Positions 35,164-46,821 of a DNA stretch of 48,267 nucleotides are shown here, piece by piece. Made by a program: the position numbers and the translations under genes. Location of the stretch: the NCBI GenBank assembly GCA_001465025.1, contig LNDO01000115.1, positions 1 to 48,267 on the forward strand. Reading direction: 5' to 3'. The notes under the pieces were generated by a model. The model worked only from the letters and a program-made list of their open reading frames with translations, did not search any database and had not been told where the DNA came from. Source of the DNA: Pseudomonas sp. Ga0074129. Lineage in GTDB: Bacteria > Pseudomonadota > Gammaproteobacteria > Pseudomonadales > Pseudomonadaceae. Position 1 is the stretch's first letter. The number at the start of each line of letters is the position of its first letter.

Positions 35164-37083
35164 ATGACCCTGCTCAAGTTCACCGAAATTTCCCTGGCCT
35201 TCGGCGCAATGCCGCTGTTGGACAAGGTGTCGTGGCAAATCGCCCGCGGCGAGCGGGTGTGCATCATTGGCCGTAACGGCACTGGCAAATCAAGCATGAT
35301 GAAGCTGGTCAAGGGCGATCAAAAAGCCGATGACGGCTCCGTATGGCGCGCGCCGGGGCTGAAGATCGGCGAGTTGCCGCAAGAGTTGCCGGTTGCCGAT
35401 GACCGTACCGTGTTTGATGTGGTCGCCCAGGGCCTGGACGGCGTTGGCGAGTTGCTCGCGCAATATCATCACCTGGCGCAGAACTGCGTCACCGAAGACG
35501 ACCTGAACAAGCTGATGCACGTGCAGCAAGACCTTGAAGCCCGTGACGGCTGGCGCTTGCAGCAATTGGTCGACAGTACCTTGAGTCGCTTGCAACTGCC
35601 GGCGGACAAAACCCTGGCCGAGCTTTCGGGTGGCTGGCGTCGACGTGTGCTGCTGGCTCAAGCGCTGGTGTCTGAGCCGGATCTGCTGCTGCTCGATGAG
35701 CCTACCAACCACTTGGATATCGGTGCGATTGCCTGGTTGGAAGAAGCCTTGACCGATTTCCAGGGCGCGGTGCTGTTTATCACCCACGACCGTTCCTTCC
35801 TGCAAAACCTGGCTACGCGCATCCTTGAGCTAGACCGTGGCGGCCTGATCGACTGGAACGGCGACTACGCCAGCTTTCTGGTGCATAAGGAAGCGACTTT
35901 GGCGGCCGAAGAAACCGCCAACGCGCTGTTTGACAAGAAGCTGGCCCAAGAAGAAGTGTGGATTCGTCAGGGCATCAAAGCCCGCCGCACCCGTAACGAA
36001 GGCCGTGTACGTGCCTTGAAAGCTCTGCGCGTAGAGCGCAGTGAGCGCCGCGAGCGAACCGGCAAAGCCAACATCCAACTGGAAACTGCGGAGAAATCCG
36101 GCAAACAGGTGATGGTGCTGGAAAATGTCAGCTTTGCGCACCCTGGCGGCCCGTTCCTGATCAAGGACTTCTCCATGGTGCTGCAGCGCGGCGACCGTAT
36201 CGGTCTGTTGGGCGCTAACGGTACCGGTAAAACCACCTTGCTCAAGTTGATGCTGGGCGGGTTGCAGCCCACCAGTGGCACGGTGGCAGAGGGGACGCGC
36301 ATTGACGTGGCCTACTTTGACCAACTGCGGCACCAGCTTGATCTGGAAAAGACCGTGATCGACAACGTGGCTGAAGGCCGTGATTTTATCGAGATCGACG
36401 GACAAAACCGCCATGTGCTGAGCTACCTGGGCGATTTCCTGTTCAGCCCGCAGCGTGCCCGTACGCCCGTCAAGGCGTTATCCGGTGGTGAGCGTGCCCG
36501 CCTGCTGTTGGCCAAGTTGTTCAGTAAGCCGGCCAACCTGCTGGTGCTGGACGAACCCACCAACGACCTCGACGTAGAAACCCTTGAGTTGCTGGAAGAA
36601 GTGTTGCTGACCTTCCCCGGCACTGTGCTGATGGTCAGCCACGACCGTGCCTTCCTCGATAACGTGGTAACCAGCACCCTGGTCTTCGAGGGAGAGGGTT
36701 TTGTGCGCGAGTACGTGGGCGGCTACCAGGACTGGTTGCGTCAAGGCGGCTCGCCGCGCCTGCTCGGTGTAGGTGAGAGCAAAGCGGGTAAGCCTGAACT
36801 AGCCTCTGCTGTTGTCGCCGCGCCGGTTGTGGCCGCAGAACCGGTAGTGGCTGTTGATGCACCGAAAAAGAAGCTCAGCTATAAACTCCAGCGTGAGCTG
36901 GAAGCTATTCCCGCTCAGATTGATGCCGCTGAACTGAACATCGCTGAACTGCAAGCACAGATCGCTGATGCCGGCTTCTATCAACAACCGGCAGACAAAA
37001 CAGCGACCGTGCTGGCTGCACTGCAGTCTGCTCAAGAAGGGTTGGATCAGTTGGTTGAGCGTTGGGCTGAGCTGGAAGGCTAA
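35164..37083 (+). CDS. uup: ABC-F family ATP-binding protein (Uup-like)
   Basis: 639 residues from the ATG at 35164; an in-frame TTG at 35149 would add five residues. Two ABC domains: Walker A GRNGTGKSS and GANGTGKTT, signatures LSGGWRRRVLLAQAL and LSGGERARLLLAKL, Walker B LLLLDEPTNHLD and LLVLDEPTNDLD. No membrane spans. An Ala/Val-rich linker and a C-terminal coiled coil (about 570-639: KLQRELEAIPAQIDAAELNI) follow, the Uup pattern. Uup acts on ribosomes or branched DNA intermediates and limits transposon excision. The downstream gene is 45 bp away. Confidence 0.9.
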   Translation: MTLLKFTEISLAFGAMPLLDKVSWQIARGERVCIIGRNGTGKSSMMKLVKGDQKADDGSVWRAPGLKIGELPQELPVADDRTVFDVVAQGLDGVGELLAQYHHLAQNCVTEDDLNKLMHVQQDLEARDGWRLQQLVDSTLSRLQLPADKTLAELSGGWRRRVLLAQALVSEPDLLLLDEPTNHLDIGAIAWLEEALTDFQGAVLFITHDRSFLQNLATRILELDRGGLIDWNGDYASFLVHKEATLAAEETANALFDKKLAQEEVWIRQGIKARRTRNEGRVRALKALRVERSERRERTGKANIQLETAEKSGKQVMVLENVSFAHPGGPFLIKDFSMVLQRGDRIGLLGANGTGKTTLLKLMLGGLQPTSGTVAEGTRIDVAYFDQLRHQLDLEKTVIDNVAEGRDFIEIDGQNRHVLSYLGDFLFSPQRARTPVKALSGGERARLLLAKLFSKPANLLVLDEPTNDLDVETLELLEEVLLTFPGTVLMVSHDRAFLDNVVTSTLVFEGEGFVREYVGGYQDWLRQGGSPRLLGVGESKAGKPELASAVVAAPVVAAEPVVAVDAPKKKLSYKLQRELEAIPAQIDAAELNIAELQAQIADAGFYQQPADKTATVLAALQSAQEGLDQLVERWAELEG

Positions 37084-37128
37084 GCGTTAATCTTAAACAG
37101 GACGTCGTGTTCTCTGCCGGAGGCTCCT

Positions 37129-37815
37129 ATGGCCATCGAGTACCGCATCACTCTCGACGATAACCATCAGTTCAGTTACAGGATTGAACTGGATCGCGTC
37201 TATGCCGCAGAGGTTGCGCAGAGCGCACCGAGCTGGACGCGTCTGGAGCATCAGCAGTGCAGCAATTGTCCGCTCAGCAAAGATCAGTTCAGTCATTGTC
37301 CGGCTGCGGTTGATTTGCACCGTGTCATTGAGGATTTTCAAGGTCTGCCGGCCTTCAAGAAAGTGTCGGTCTGGGTGCGTACGCCTGAGCGTGAGTACAG
37401 CAAGGTGGCGGGTCTTGAAGAGGGTCTGCGTGCTTTGTTGGGGGTGATCATGGCCACCAGTGCCTGCCCTGTGTTGGGCAAGCTGAAACCAATGGCGCAG
37501 CATCATCTTCCTTTTGCCAGCAGCCAGGAATTTATCCTGCGCACCGTTTCGCTCTACCTGACGCAGCAGTATTTCAACCTGCGTGAGGGGCGCTCGCCTG
37601 ACTGGGAGCTCAAGGGGCTGGTGCGGATGTTTCAGCAATTGCAATTGGTCAATCAGGCGTTTTGGCAACGCATTCATGCTACCTGTGAAGGCGACTCCAA
37701 CCTTAAGGCATTTCTCACGTTCTTCTCCATGGCGTCCAGCATCACATATTCGCTGGAAACACAGTTGCAGAAAATTCGCCCTATGGTCATGGGCGCTTCT
37801 GAGTCAGGCGATTAA
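37129..37815 (+). CDS. Conserved protein of unknown function (DUF6901-like)
   Basis: 228 residues. I do not recognise its function; the sequence resembles a conserved Pseudomonas protein next to uup. It starts MAIEYRITLDDNHQFSYRIE. It has a CSNCPLSKDQFSHC cysteine cluster at about 44-57 that may bind metal, and a helical second half (LVRMFQQLQLVNQAFWQRI). GGAGG lies before the ATG. It is likely cytoplasmic and co-transcribed with uup. Confidence 0.82.
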   Translation: MAIEYRITLDDNHQFSYRIELDRVYAAEVAQSAPSWTRLEHQQCSNCPLSKDQFSHCPAAVDLHRVIEDFQGLPAFKKVSVWVRTPEREYSKVAGLEEGLRALLGVIMATSACPVLGKLKPMAQHHLPFASSQEFILRTVSLYLTQQYFNLREGRSPDWELKGLVRMFQQLQLVNQAFWQRIHATCEGDSNLKAFLTFFSMASSITYSLETQLQKIRPMVMGASESGD

Positions 37816-37894
37816 CCCGGCTATCTCATCGATTGCTGCTGCCGCGTCTCTCATGTGTTTTGAGCGATTTTGGCAGCAGATTTAAGGACTTCGC

Positions 37895-38335
37895 CTAGTG
37901 CGCTTTTTTCAAGCGTACCGCCAGCACATCGCACGGCGCGCCATGCAGCACGTCGTTGGCCGTGGAGCCCAGTAGCAAGGCCAGGCCATGACGTCCGTGG
38001 CTGCCTACGATGATCAGGTCGCACTGCTGTTCTTCTGCCAGGCGATGAATCTCCTGGCGGGGTTGGCCGTACGCCAGGTGGCACTTATCCGGGCTGATTT
38101 CGGGGTGCTTTTTCACGAACGTGTCTAGGCGTTCGCGGGCTTGATCGAATTGCTGTTGTTGCAACATGGAAAGGTCCATCGGTACATCGCCACCGAAAGC
38201 CATGGCCATGGGTTCGACGATATGCACCACAGACAATTTTGCCGCGCTGCTGGTCGCCAATTTCTGTGCTCGGAGCATTACGGGGTCGCACTCATCTGTC
38301 AGATCAATGGCAACCAGTACGTGCTGATAGGGCAT
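37895..38335 (-). CDS. Universal stress protein, UspA family
   Basis: 146 residues from the ATG at 38335, with AGGAGG eight bases before. ATP-binding Usp signature: VLVAIDLTDECDPV at the start and LIIVGSHGRHGLALLLGSTA near the C-terminus (G-2x-G-9x-G[S/T] type). Usp proteins accumulate under starvation and stress. It is convergent with the preceding unknown gene. Confidence 0.92.
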   Translation of the reverse strand: MPYQHVLVAIDLTDECDPVMLRAQKLATSSAAKLSVVHIVEPMAMAFGGDVPMDLSMLQQQQFDQARERLDTFVKKHPEISPDKCHLAYGQPRQEIHRLAEEQQCDLIIVGSHGRHGLALLLGSTANDVLHGAPCDVLAVRLKKAH

Positions 38336-38419
38336 GGGATGATCCTCCTCTAGAAAAATCGCTGGCTTAAGTATGGCCGTCGTATGCATTGATGACAGGT
38401 TTACCTTCGAGATAACGAT

Positions 38420-38854
38420 ATGAGTCCCTGGCTTCTGGTTTTACTCATGGCAATTGTGCTGAGCCCTTTGTCGATGCTTGCACCGTCTCGCCATCAGCGA
38501 GGGCGAATGGACACACGTCTTTTGGCCCGGCGCCTGGGTGTGGCCATGCAACTGACCCCGCAGGAATGGCCCTACTGGTTGGTCAGCCAGCCGCCTGGCT
38601 CATGCCCGCAGTATTACCTTGTGAGGCGACAGGGGAAAGACAGTTGGTGTTATTGGCAGATGGAACCGGGCCAGTGGGTGAATAAATGGCGTGAGCCTTG
38701 TGAAAGCGCTTCTTTATTGACGCAATTGCAAGCGTTGCCGCCGGATGTATTTAAGGTCGACGCCAATGAGCAGATGCTCTCGGTGTACTGGGGGGAGCGG
38801 GGCGGTAAAGAAGCGCTGAGCAAGGTCGTTGAGTTTTTGCAGTCTACGGCTTGA
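38420..38854 (+). CDS. Membrane-anchored conserved hypothetical protein
   Basis: 144 residues; no family I can name. The first 20 residues (MSPWLLVLLMAIVLSPLSML) are a hydrophobic anchor, the rest (WPYWLVSQPPGSCPQYYLVR) is soluble and rich in Trp, ending in a helix (EALSKVVEFLQ). Divergent from the stress protein. The same short gene lies at this place in P. aeruginosa, as I recall. Confidence 0.75.
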   Translation: MSPWLLVLLMAIVLSPLSMLAPSRHQRGRMDTRLLARRLGVAMQLTPQEWPYWLVSQPPGSCPQYYLVRRQGKDSWCYWQMEPGQWVNKWREPCESASLLTQLQALPPDVFKVDANEQMLSVYWGERGGKEALSKVVEFLQSTA

Positions 38855-38882
38855 TCCGTGCGCCTTTGCTGGCAGCAAAAGA

Positions 38883-38906
38883 GCGCCCAGCAAGGGGGCT
38901 GGGCGC
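38883..38906 (-). terminator. Hairpin downstream of the minus-strand periplasmic protein
   Basis: GCGCCCAGC (38883-38891) pairs with GCTGGGCGC (38898-38906). On the minus strand it is followed by TCTTTT, so it most likely stops transcription of the gene at 38988-39809. Confidence 0.7.
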
Positions 38907-38987
38907 AGGCTTCAGGTTGTCTTCACGAATGCTCGTTGTTTGTGCGGCGCAGGGTTGCGGTAAACCGACCTGATAGGTGCATGCGGT

Positions 38988-39809
38988 TTAAAGGCTGGCG
39001 GCGGCGTATTGCCCTGCGATCTGTTCAATGCCCTGAATGATGGTGCTGGAGTATTTGTTGACCAAGAAAGGCACGCTGTTTTCGTTGTAATTGATCAGCG
39101 ATTTTTCGATATAACGCCACTTGGTATTGACCCCCTCCCACGATGTCTTGAGCTGTGGAGTGTTCTGCGGCGTCTTTTCCAGTTGATCCATCTTGGTGGC
39201 GAAGTCGGCAACCAGTTCTTCCATCGGCCGAGCGTCGCCGGCGCCGCCCATAAAGGTTGCGCCTACCGAAGCGCTGCGCGAAGCGTAATCAACGGCAATA
39301 CTTTGCATCAGCAAGCTCTGTTCGCGACTCAGTTGCGTGAGGGCTGGGACGCTGTAGCGGCTTTCCTGCTGAATTTTGTTATAGAGCTCAAGGCATAGGC
39401 TCATCAGTTGCTGGTTACGCGAGGCCAAATCGGCCACTGGTTGCAGGTCGGTGTAACCCTGGTCCTTGATGGCTGTGGTGAGGTTATTCAAGTCCGTCTG
39501 GTATCCCAGCCATAACACTTCAAGCTTTGATCTAAGCGCCTTGGAACCTTCCCCCGGCATCTCTGTCAATGCACCCAAAAGAGTATTGGTCTCTGTTACC
39601 GACTCACTGATCATGCGTGCATAGCGCTGATCACCTTCCATGCCGTTAAACATGTAGAAGTCACTCAGGGTTTTCTGTGCGGCAAGGCGTAATTGATGGA
39701 GCTTGAGCAGGGTGGGTGCAGAATCTGCCGCGTGGGACGTGATGCTGAAAAGGCTCAAGGTGCTGGCGAGCAGAGTGCTCAAAAGGATGGCAAGCATACG
39801 GCTCGACAT
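38988..39809 (-). CDS. Periplasmic protein of unknown function (type IV pili methyl-accepting N-terminal-like)
   Basis: 273 residues. Signal peptide MSSRMLAILLSTLLASTLSL with cleavage after SHA. The mature part is helical (LKLHQLRLAAQKTLSDFYMF; LEVLWLGYQTDLNNLTTAI; LMSLCLELYNKIQQES) and resembles the four-helix sensor modules at the start of PilJ-type receptors. It lacks a membrane anchor or signalling domain. I do not know its role. It is monocistronic, with a hairpin downstream. Confidence 0.78.
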   Translation of the reverse strand: MSSRMLAILLSTLLASTLSLFSITSHAADSAPTLLKLHQLRLAAQKTLSDFYMFNGMEGDQRYARMISESVTETNTLLGALTEMPGEGSKALRSKLEVLWLGYQTDLNNLTTAIKDQGYTDLQPVADLASRNQQLMSLCLELYNKIQQESRYSVPALTQLSREQSLLMQSIAVDYASRSASVGATFMGGAGDARPMEELVADFATKMDQLEKTPQNTPQLKTSWEGVNTKWRYIEKSLINYNENSVPFLVNKYSSTIIQGIEQIAGQYAAASL

Positions 39810-40290
39810 TGGGGGCTCCGTTTGCCCGAGGCTGGGCTTTAATTGTTTTTGTTTTGCTCTCGGCTTTGTGGGTAAGGCCGAGTTGAGACGAATGTACCTG
39901 TAGCATCCTCATTTTGCTAGATCACGACTGAGGGCAGCTAATGCGTTGAAAAGCCGTTAAATCGCCCGTTTTCGATGCGGATGCACGCTTTTTCAATACG
40001 CGACCATTTGTCACTTGTCACCGCTGGGAACGTTATTTTTTGTACGTCCGTAAGACCACATAAAGGCCAATTGACAAGTAAGGGCTTTTCCTTGAAGGTG
40101 TGCACACCCAAATCAAACGGGCGTATGAATTGAGCGTTTGCCTCTAATGACAACGCCTTTACAGTCCGATTATCGCGTCGGTGGGTGTGCCAGGCTGATT
40201 GGGGCTACTCTGAAACGGCCATGCCGTGGAGTAGCTTGCTGGTTGGCTCCGATGTGTACTGTTCAGCTTCCATACCGTGGAGATCAGTTG
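39810..40290. other. fadB upstream regulatory region
   Basis: 481 bp without a gene. It holds the perfect 12-bp palindrome GGTGTGCACACC (40097-40108), a longer dyad CAAACG-N15-CGTTTG (40114-40140), and a TTGACA at 40070-40075 with no matching -10. The in-frame coding extension upstream of the fadB ATG has no Shine-Dalgarno and is not supported. Confidence 0.5.
40114..40140. promoter_or_regulatory. Dyad before fadB, possible PsrA-related site
   Basis: CAAACG and CGTTTG are inverted with 15 bases between. PsrA controls fadBA in Pseudomonas and its known motif contains CAAAC/GTTTG half-sites, but with a much shorter spacer, so this is only a candidate. Confidence 0.3.
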
Positions 40291-42438
40291 ATGATTTACG
40301 AAGGTAAAGCCATCACGGTTAAGGCTCTTGAGAGCGGCATCGTCGAATTGAATTTCGACCTCAAGGGTGAATCCGTCAACAAATTCAACCGTCTAACCCT
40401 CAATGAACTGCGTCAGTCAGTTGATGCAATCAAGGCTGATGGTTCGATCAAGGGCGTGATTGTCACCAGTGGCAAAGACGTGTTTATCGTCGGCGCCGAC
40501 ATCACCGAGTTCGTCGACAGCTTCAAGCTGCCAGACGAGGAACTGGTGGCGGGCAACCTCGAAGCCAACAAGATCTTCAATGATTTTGAAGACCTCAGTG
40601 TTCCGACCGTTGTTGCAATCAATGGCATCGCCTTGGGCGGTGGTTTTGAAATGTGCTTGGCTGCCGACTACCGTGTCGCGGCTGAAACTGCCAAGGTCGG
40701 CCTGCCAGAAGTCAAACTGGGCATCTACCCAGGCTTCGGCGGTACTGTTCGTCTGCCACGTGTTATCGGTACTGATAACGCTGTTGAGTGGATTGCTAGC
40801 GGTAAAGAAAACAAAGCTGCTGATGCCCTGAAAGTAGGCGCAGTGGATGCCGTGGTTGCCGCTGACAAATTGCAAGCCGCTGCGCTTGATTTGATCAAGC
40901 GTGCGATCTCTGGTGAGTTGGACTACAAGGCCAAGCGTCAGCCCAAGCTGGAAAAGCTCAAGCTGAACGCCATCGAGCAGATGATGTGCTTTGAAACTGC
41001 CAAAGGTTTCGTGGCAGGCCAAGCCGGTCCTAACTACCCGGCCCCGGTTGAAGCCATCAAAACTATCCAGAAAGCCGCCAACATGACGCGCGATAAAGCG
41101 CTGGAAGTTGAAGCTGCGGGTTTCGTTAAGCTGGCTAAAACGCCGGTTGCTGCCAGCTTGATCGGCCTGTTCCTGAACGATCAGGATCTGAAGAAAAAAG
41201 CTAAGCAATACGACGAAATCGCCAAAGACGTGAAACTGGCTGCCGTTCTCGGTGCTGGCATCATGGGTGGCGGTATCGCTTATCAGTCGGCCTCCAAAGG
41301 TACGCCGATCCTGATGAAGGATATCCGTGAAGAAGGTATCCAGATGGGCCTGGCCGAAGCATCCAAACTGCTCGGTGGCCGTGTTGCCAAAGGTCGTATG
41401 ACCCCGGCGAAGATGGCTGAAGCCCTTACGGCTATCCGTCCGACCATGTCCTATGGCGACTTCGGCGCTGTTGATATCGTGGTTGAAGCGGTTGTCGAGA
41501 ACCCTAAGGTCAAGCAGATCGTGCTGGCTGAAGTGGAAGGCGTTGTTAAAGAGGATGCAATCCTCGCTTCCAACACCTCGACTATTTCCATCAACTTGCT
41601 GGCCAAGGCCCTCAAGCGTCCGGAAAACTTCGTCGGCATGCACTTCTTCAACCCTGTGCACATGATGCCGCTGGTTGAAGTAATTCGTGGCGAGAAGTCC
41701 AGCGATGTAGCTGTTGCTACCACCGTTGCCTACGCCAAGAAAATGGGCAAAACCCCGGTTGTGGTTAACGACTGCCCAGGCTTCCTGGTCAACCGTGTGC
41801 TGTTCCCTTACTTCGGTGGCTTCTCCAAGCTGCTGGGTTTCGGCGTTGATTTCGTGCGTATCGACAAGGTTATGGAGAAGTTCGGCTGGCCGATGGGCCC
41901 GGCGTACTTGTCCGACGTGGTCGGTGTTGACACCGGTCACCACGGTCGCGACGTAATGGCTGAAGGCTTCCCGGATCGCATGGCGGTTGAAGGTCGTACT
42001 GCGGTTGACGTGATGTACGAAGCTAATCGTCTGGGTCAGAAGAACGGCAAGGGTTTTTACGCCTACGAGACGGACAAGCGCGGCAAGCCGAAGAAGGTCA
42101 TCGACCCTCAGGCTTACGAGTTGCTCAAGTCTATCGTTACCGAGCAGCGTGAAGTGACTGATGAAGACATCATTAACTTCATGATGATCCCGCTGTGCAT
42201 GGAAACCGTGCGTTGCCTGGAAGATGGCATCGTTGACACTGCTGCCGAGGCTGATATGGGCCTGATTTACGGCATCGGCTTCCCGCCCTTCCGCGGTGGT
42301 GCGCTGCGTTATATCGATACCGTCGGTGTAGCTGAATTCGTTGCCCTGGCCGACAAATATGCCGAGTTGGGCGCGCTGTACACCCCGACTGCCAAGCTTC
42401 GCGAAATGGCTGCTAGCGGCCAGAAGTTTTTCGGTTAA
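40291..42438 (+). CDS. fadB: Fatty acid oxidation complex alpha subunit FadB
   Basis: 715 residues, the exact size of the family. The ATG at 40291 ([20 protein letters not shown]) has TGGAGA ahead; the longer frame is not supported. Enoyl-CoA hydratase/isomerase domain at 1-190 or so ([18 protein letters not shown]), linker, then a 3-hydroxyacyl-CoA dehydrogenase NAD domain with [12 protein letters not shown] at about 320-331 and [15 protein letters not shown]. It carries out hydration, isomerisation and dehydrogenation in beta-oxidation, as an alpha2beta2 complex with FadA, whose gene follows 30 bp downstream. Confidence 0.97.
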   Translation: MIYEGKAITVKALESGIVELNFDLKGESVNKFNRLTLNELRQSVDAIKADGSIKGVIVTSGKDVFIVGADITEFVDSFKLPDEELVAGNLEANKIFNDFEDLSVPTVVAINGIALGGGFEMCLAADYRVAAETAKVGLPEVKLGIYPGFGGTVRLPRVIGTDNAVEWIASGKENKAADALKVGAVDAVVAADKLQAAALDLIKRAISGELDYKAKRQPKLEKLKLNAIEQMMCFETAKGFVAGQAGPNYPAPVEAIKTIQKAANMTRDKALEVEAAGFVKLAKTPVAASLIGLFLNDQDLKKKAKQYDEIAKDVKLAAVLGAGIMGGGIAYQSASKGTPILMKDIREEGIQMGLAEASKLLGGRVAKGRMTPAKMAEALTAIRPTMSYGDFGAVDIVVEAVVENPKVKQIVLAEVEGVVKEDAILASNTSTISINLLAKALKRPENFVGMHFFNPVHMMPLVEVIRGEKSSDVAVATTVAYAKKMGKTPVVVNDCPGFLVNRVLFPYFGGFSKLLGFGVDFVRIDKVMEKFGWPMGPAYLSDVVGVDTGHHGRDVMAEGFPDRMAVEGRTAVDVMYEANRLGQKNGKGFYAYETDKRGKPKKVIDPQAYELLKSIVTEQREVTDEDIINFMMIPLCMETVRCLEDGIVDTAAEADMGLIYGIGFPPFRGGALRYIDTVGVAEFVALADKYAELGALYTPTAKLREMAASGQKFFG

Positions 42439-42453
42439 TCGCGCAACGACTAG

Positions 42454-43644
<1,191 letters not shown>

Positions 43645-43670
43645 GCTTTAACGGGTGTAGAGACAGAAAG

Positions 43671-43703
43671 AAAACCGGGGCCTGGTGCCCCGGTTTTTGT
43701 TTT
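43671..43703 (+). terminator. Intrinsic terminator of fadBA
   Basis: AAAACCGGGGC (43671-43681) pairs with GCCCCGGTTTT (43687-43697) over CTGGT, followed by a T-rich tail. It is close to perfect. Confidence 0.95.
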
Positions 43704-43786
43704 TGTTGATTTATAGGTATTTCTTGATTGCCACATAAATGGCTCTTGAGAGTTTTTGGCTTAGAGCAGCTACAGGGATTTAACGC

Positions 43787-44023
43787 ATGCATTTACAGCC
43801 CGGTCTCTACCGTCACTACAAAGGCCCTGAGTACCGTGTGTTTGGCGTCGCCCAGCACTCCGAAACGGAACAGGTGATGGTGGTCTATCAGGCGTTGTAC
43901 GGCGAGTTTGGCCTGTGGGTGCGACCGTTGGATATGTTCTGCGAAAGCGTTGAAGTGGACGGCGAGACGGTTCCACGCTTTGCTTTGATTCAGGCTGAAA
44001 ACACATTGTTTACTCGGCCTTGA
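43787..44023 (+). CDS. DUF1653 domain protein
   Basis: 78 residues. The DUF1653 pattern is evident: PGLYRHYKGPEYRVFGVAQH at 5-24, then VMVVYQALYGEFGLWVRPLD and a C-terminal RFALI. It is a small beta-rich domain of unknown function. Placed between fadA and topA in Pseudomonas, as I remember for P. aeruginosa. Confidence 0.9.
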   Translation: MHLQPGLYRHYKGPEYRVFGVAQHSETEQVMVVYQALYGEFGLWVRPLDMFCESVEVDGETVPRFALIQAENTLFTRP

Positions 44024-44064
44024 GCTGACATCGGGCCACTGCTGCGCTTGACCTCGGCCGGACC

Positions 44065-44082
44065 ACCACTATATATAGCGGT
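44065..44082. promoter_or_regulatory. AT-rich 18-bp palindrome before topA
   Basis: ACCACTATATATAGCGGT is symmetric except for one base pair, with the core CTATATATAG perfect. It lies 66 bases before the topA ATG and could be a promoter -10 region or a supercoiling-responsive melting site. Function is inferred only from position. Confidence 0.35.
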
Positions 44083-44148
44083 GCCGCGCTAGCAGGCAGT
44101 TCAGCGCCTCCCGCATTTATTTACCGAATTTCAGGAATTTTCCAATCC

Positions 44149-46758
44149 ATGGGCAAATCGCTGGTCATCGTGGAATCCCCGGCCAAGGCCAAGACCATCA
44201 ACAAGTACTTGGGTAACGAGTACGTGGTGAAGTCGAGCATCGGCCACATCCGTGACCTACCCACCAGTGGTTCGGCGAGCACCGCTAAAGAACCGGCCAA
44301 GCGTGGTAAAGCCGCTGCAGGTGAGGTGCCGTCGCTGTCGCCCAAGGAAAAGGCCAAGCGTCAGCTGTTTGCGCGTATGGGGGTTGATCCCGAGCATGGT
44401 TGGAAGGCCAAGTACGAGATCCTTCCTGGCAAAGAGAAGGTTGTCGAGGAATTGCGCCGTTTGGCCAAGGATGCCGACACCATCTATCTCGCAACCGACT
44501 TGGACCGCGAGGGGGAAGCCATTGCCTGGCACCTGCGCGAATCCATTGGTGGCGACGACAGCCGTTACAAGCGTGTGGTGTTCAACGAAATCACCAAAAA
44601 GGCGATCCAGGAAGCGTTCTCCAAGCCGGGTGAGCTGGACATCAATCGCGTGAACGCGCAACAAGCACGGCGCTTCCTCGATCGCGTAGTGGGCTATATG
44701 GTATCGCCGCTGCTGTGGGCGAAGATTGCCCGTGGTTTGTCTGCCGGTCGTGTGCAGTCGGTTGCCGTGAAGCTGGTGGTCGAGCGTGAGAAAGAGATCC
44801 GCGCTTTCGTTCCCGAAGAATACTGGGAAGTGCATGCCGATCTTGGCACTGCCAAAGGCGCCAATGTGCGCTTTGAAGTGGCCCGTGAGAACGGTGCGGC
44901 CTTCAAACCGCTGAACGAGGCGCAGGCCATGGCCGCCTTGGCGACGCTGAAGGCGTCCAGCTACAGCATCACCAAGCGCGAAGACAAACCGACCAGCAGC
45001 AAACCTTCTGCGCCGTTTATTACCTCCACCCTGCAGCAGGCCGCGAGCAACCGCCTGGGCTTCGGGGTAAAGAAGACCATGATGATGGCCCAGCGTCTGT
45101 ATGAGGCCGGCTATATCACCTATATGCGTACCGACTCGACCAACCTCTCGGCCGATGCCGTGACTATGGTGCGTGACTTTATCGAAGGCGAGTTCGGCAA
45201 GAAGTACCTGCCCGCCAACCCGATTGCCTACAGCAGCAAAGAAGGCGCGCAGGAAGCGCACGAAGCGATTCGCCCCTCCGACGTCAACCTCAAACCGACC
45301 CAGCTGTCAGGCATGGAGCGTGACGCCGAGCGCCTGTATGAGCTGATCTGGCGTCAATTTGTGGCTTGCCAGATGCCGCCAGCCGAATATTTGTCGACCA
45401 CGGTTACGGTGACGGCGGCTCAGTTCGAACTGCGCGCCAAGGGCCGTATTCTCAAGTTTGACGGTTATACCCGTGCGTTGCCGCAGCTGAGCAAGCCGGG
45501 CGATGACGATGTGTTGCCGGAAATGAATCAGGGCGAAGTGCTCAAACTGGTAAAACTCGACCCCAGCCAGCACTTCACCAAGCCGCCTGCACGCTACTCG
45601 GAAGCCAGTCTGGTTAAAGAGATGGAAAAACGTGGCATTGGCCGTCCATCGACCTATGCCGCAATCATCGGCACGATTCAGGATCGCGGTTACGTGGCCT
45701 TGCACAACCGCCGTTTCTACTCCGAGAAGATGGGCGACATCGTTACTGAGCGCCTCTCCGAAAGCTTCTCGAATTTGATGGACTACGGCTTCACTGCTGG
45801 CATGGAAGAGCATCTGGATGACGTCGCTCAAGGTGAGCGCGAGTGGAAGCACGTGCTTGATGAGTTTTACGGCGACTTCAAGAAGAAGCTCGAAGTGGCC
45901 GAGGCGGGCGAGGGCGGTATGCGTGCCAACCTGCCGACCCTGACCGATATTCCTTGCCGCGATTGCGGTCGACCGATGACCATCCGCACCGCTTCAACCG
46001 GGGTTTTCCTTGGCTGCTCCGGTTATGCCCTGCCGCCGAAAGAACGCTGCAAGGCCACGGTCAACCTGGTGCCGGGCGACGAGATTGCCGCAGACGACGA
46101 GGGCGAATCCGAGTCCTTGGTATTGCTGGGTAAGCATCGTTGTCAGAAGTGCGGCACCGCCATGGATGCCTATCTACTTGATGAAACCCGCAAGCTGCAT
46201 ATCTGCGGCAATAACCCGGATTGCTCTGGCTATGAAGTAGAGCAGGGTCAGTATCGGATCAAGGGTTATGAAGGGCCGAGCCTGGACTGTGACAAGTGCG
46301 GCAGTCAGATGCAGCTCAAGACCGGGCGTTTCGGCAAGTTCTTCGGTTGCACCAACAGCGAGTGCAAGAACACCCGCAAGCTGCTGAAAAGTGGCGAGGC
46401 GGCTCCGCCGAAAATGGACCCGGTGAAGATGCCCGAACTCAAGTGCGAGAAGGTCAACGACACTTACATCCTGCGTGATGGCGCTTCGGGTCTGTTTTTA
46501 GCGGCTAGCCAGTTTCCGAAGAATCGCGAAACTCGTGCACCGTTGGTATTGGAACTGATCCCGCATCGCGACGAGATCGATCCCAAGTATCACTTCCTCT
46601 GTGACGCCCCAAAGAAAGACCCGCAAGGCCGTGCAGCTGTGATCCGCTACAGCCGCAAAACCAAAGAGCAATACGTTCAGACAGAAGTCGATGGCAAGCC
46701 GACTGGCTGGCGTGCGTTCTTTGATGGCGGTAAGTGGAAGGTCGAAGACAAGAGCTGA
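44149..46758 (+). CDS. topA: DNA topoisomerase I
   Basis: 869 residues. TOPRIM domain at the N-terminus ([17 protein letters not shown]; acidic triad region in [15 protein letters not shown]). The catalytic Tyr is Y325 in [15 protein letters not shown]. Zinc-ribbon-like repeats fill the C-terminus ([33 protein letters not shown]), followed by a basic tail. It relaxes negative supercoils. Long basic stretches after the TOPRIM start ([20 protein letters not shown]) are a Pseudomonas-type insert. Confidence 0.97.
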   Translation: MGKSLVIVESPAKAKTINKYLGNEYVVKSSIGHIRDLPTSGSASTAKEPAKRGKAAAGEVPSLSPKEKAKRQLFARMGVDPEHGWKAKYEILPGKEKVVEELRRLAKDADTIYLATDLDREGEAIAWHLRESIGGDDSRYKRVVFNEITKKAIQEAFSKPGELDINRVNAQQARRFLDRVVGYMVSPLLWAKIARGLSAGRVQSVAVKLVVEREKEIRAFVPEEYWEVHADLGTAKGANVRFEVARENGAAFKPLNEAQAMAALATLKASSYSITKREDKPTSSKPSAPFITSTLQQAASNRLGFGVKKTMMMAQRLYEAGYITYMRTDSTNLSADAVTMVRDFIEGEFGKKYLPANPIAYSSKEGAQEAHEAIRPSDVNLKPTQLSGMERDAERLYELIWRQFVACQMPPAEYLSTTVTVTAAQFELRAKGRILKFDGYTRALPQLSKPGDDDVLPEMNQGEVLKLVKLDPSQHFTKPPARYSEASLVKEMEKRGIGRPSTYAAIIGTIQDRGYVALHNRRFYSEKMGDIVTERLSESFSNLMDYGFTAGMEEHLDDVAQGEREWKHVLDEFYGDFKKKLEVAEAGEGGMRANLPTLTDIPCRDCGRPMTIRTASTGVFLGCSGYALPPKERCKATVNLVPGDEIAADDEGESESLVLLGKHRCQKCGTAMDAYLLDETRKLHICGNNPDCSGYEVEQGQYRIKGYEGPSLDCDKCGSQMQLKTGRFGKFFGCTNSECKNTRKLLKSGEAAPPKMDPVKMPELKCEKVNDTYILRDGASGLFLAASQFPKNRETRAPLVLELIPHRDEIDPKYHFLCDAPKKDPQGRAAVIRYSRKTKEQYVQTEVDGKPTGWRAFFDGGKWKVEDKS

Positions 46759-46821
46759 TGAGTCTAATCCTGCGCCGGTGTATAGCTGGCGCAGGGTGCA
46801 ACTGCTGTGGAGGGTGCCCTG

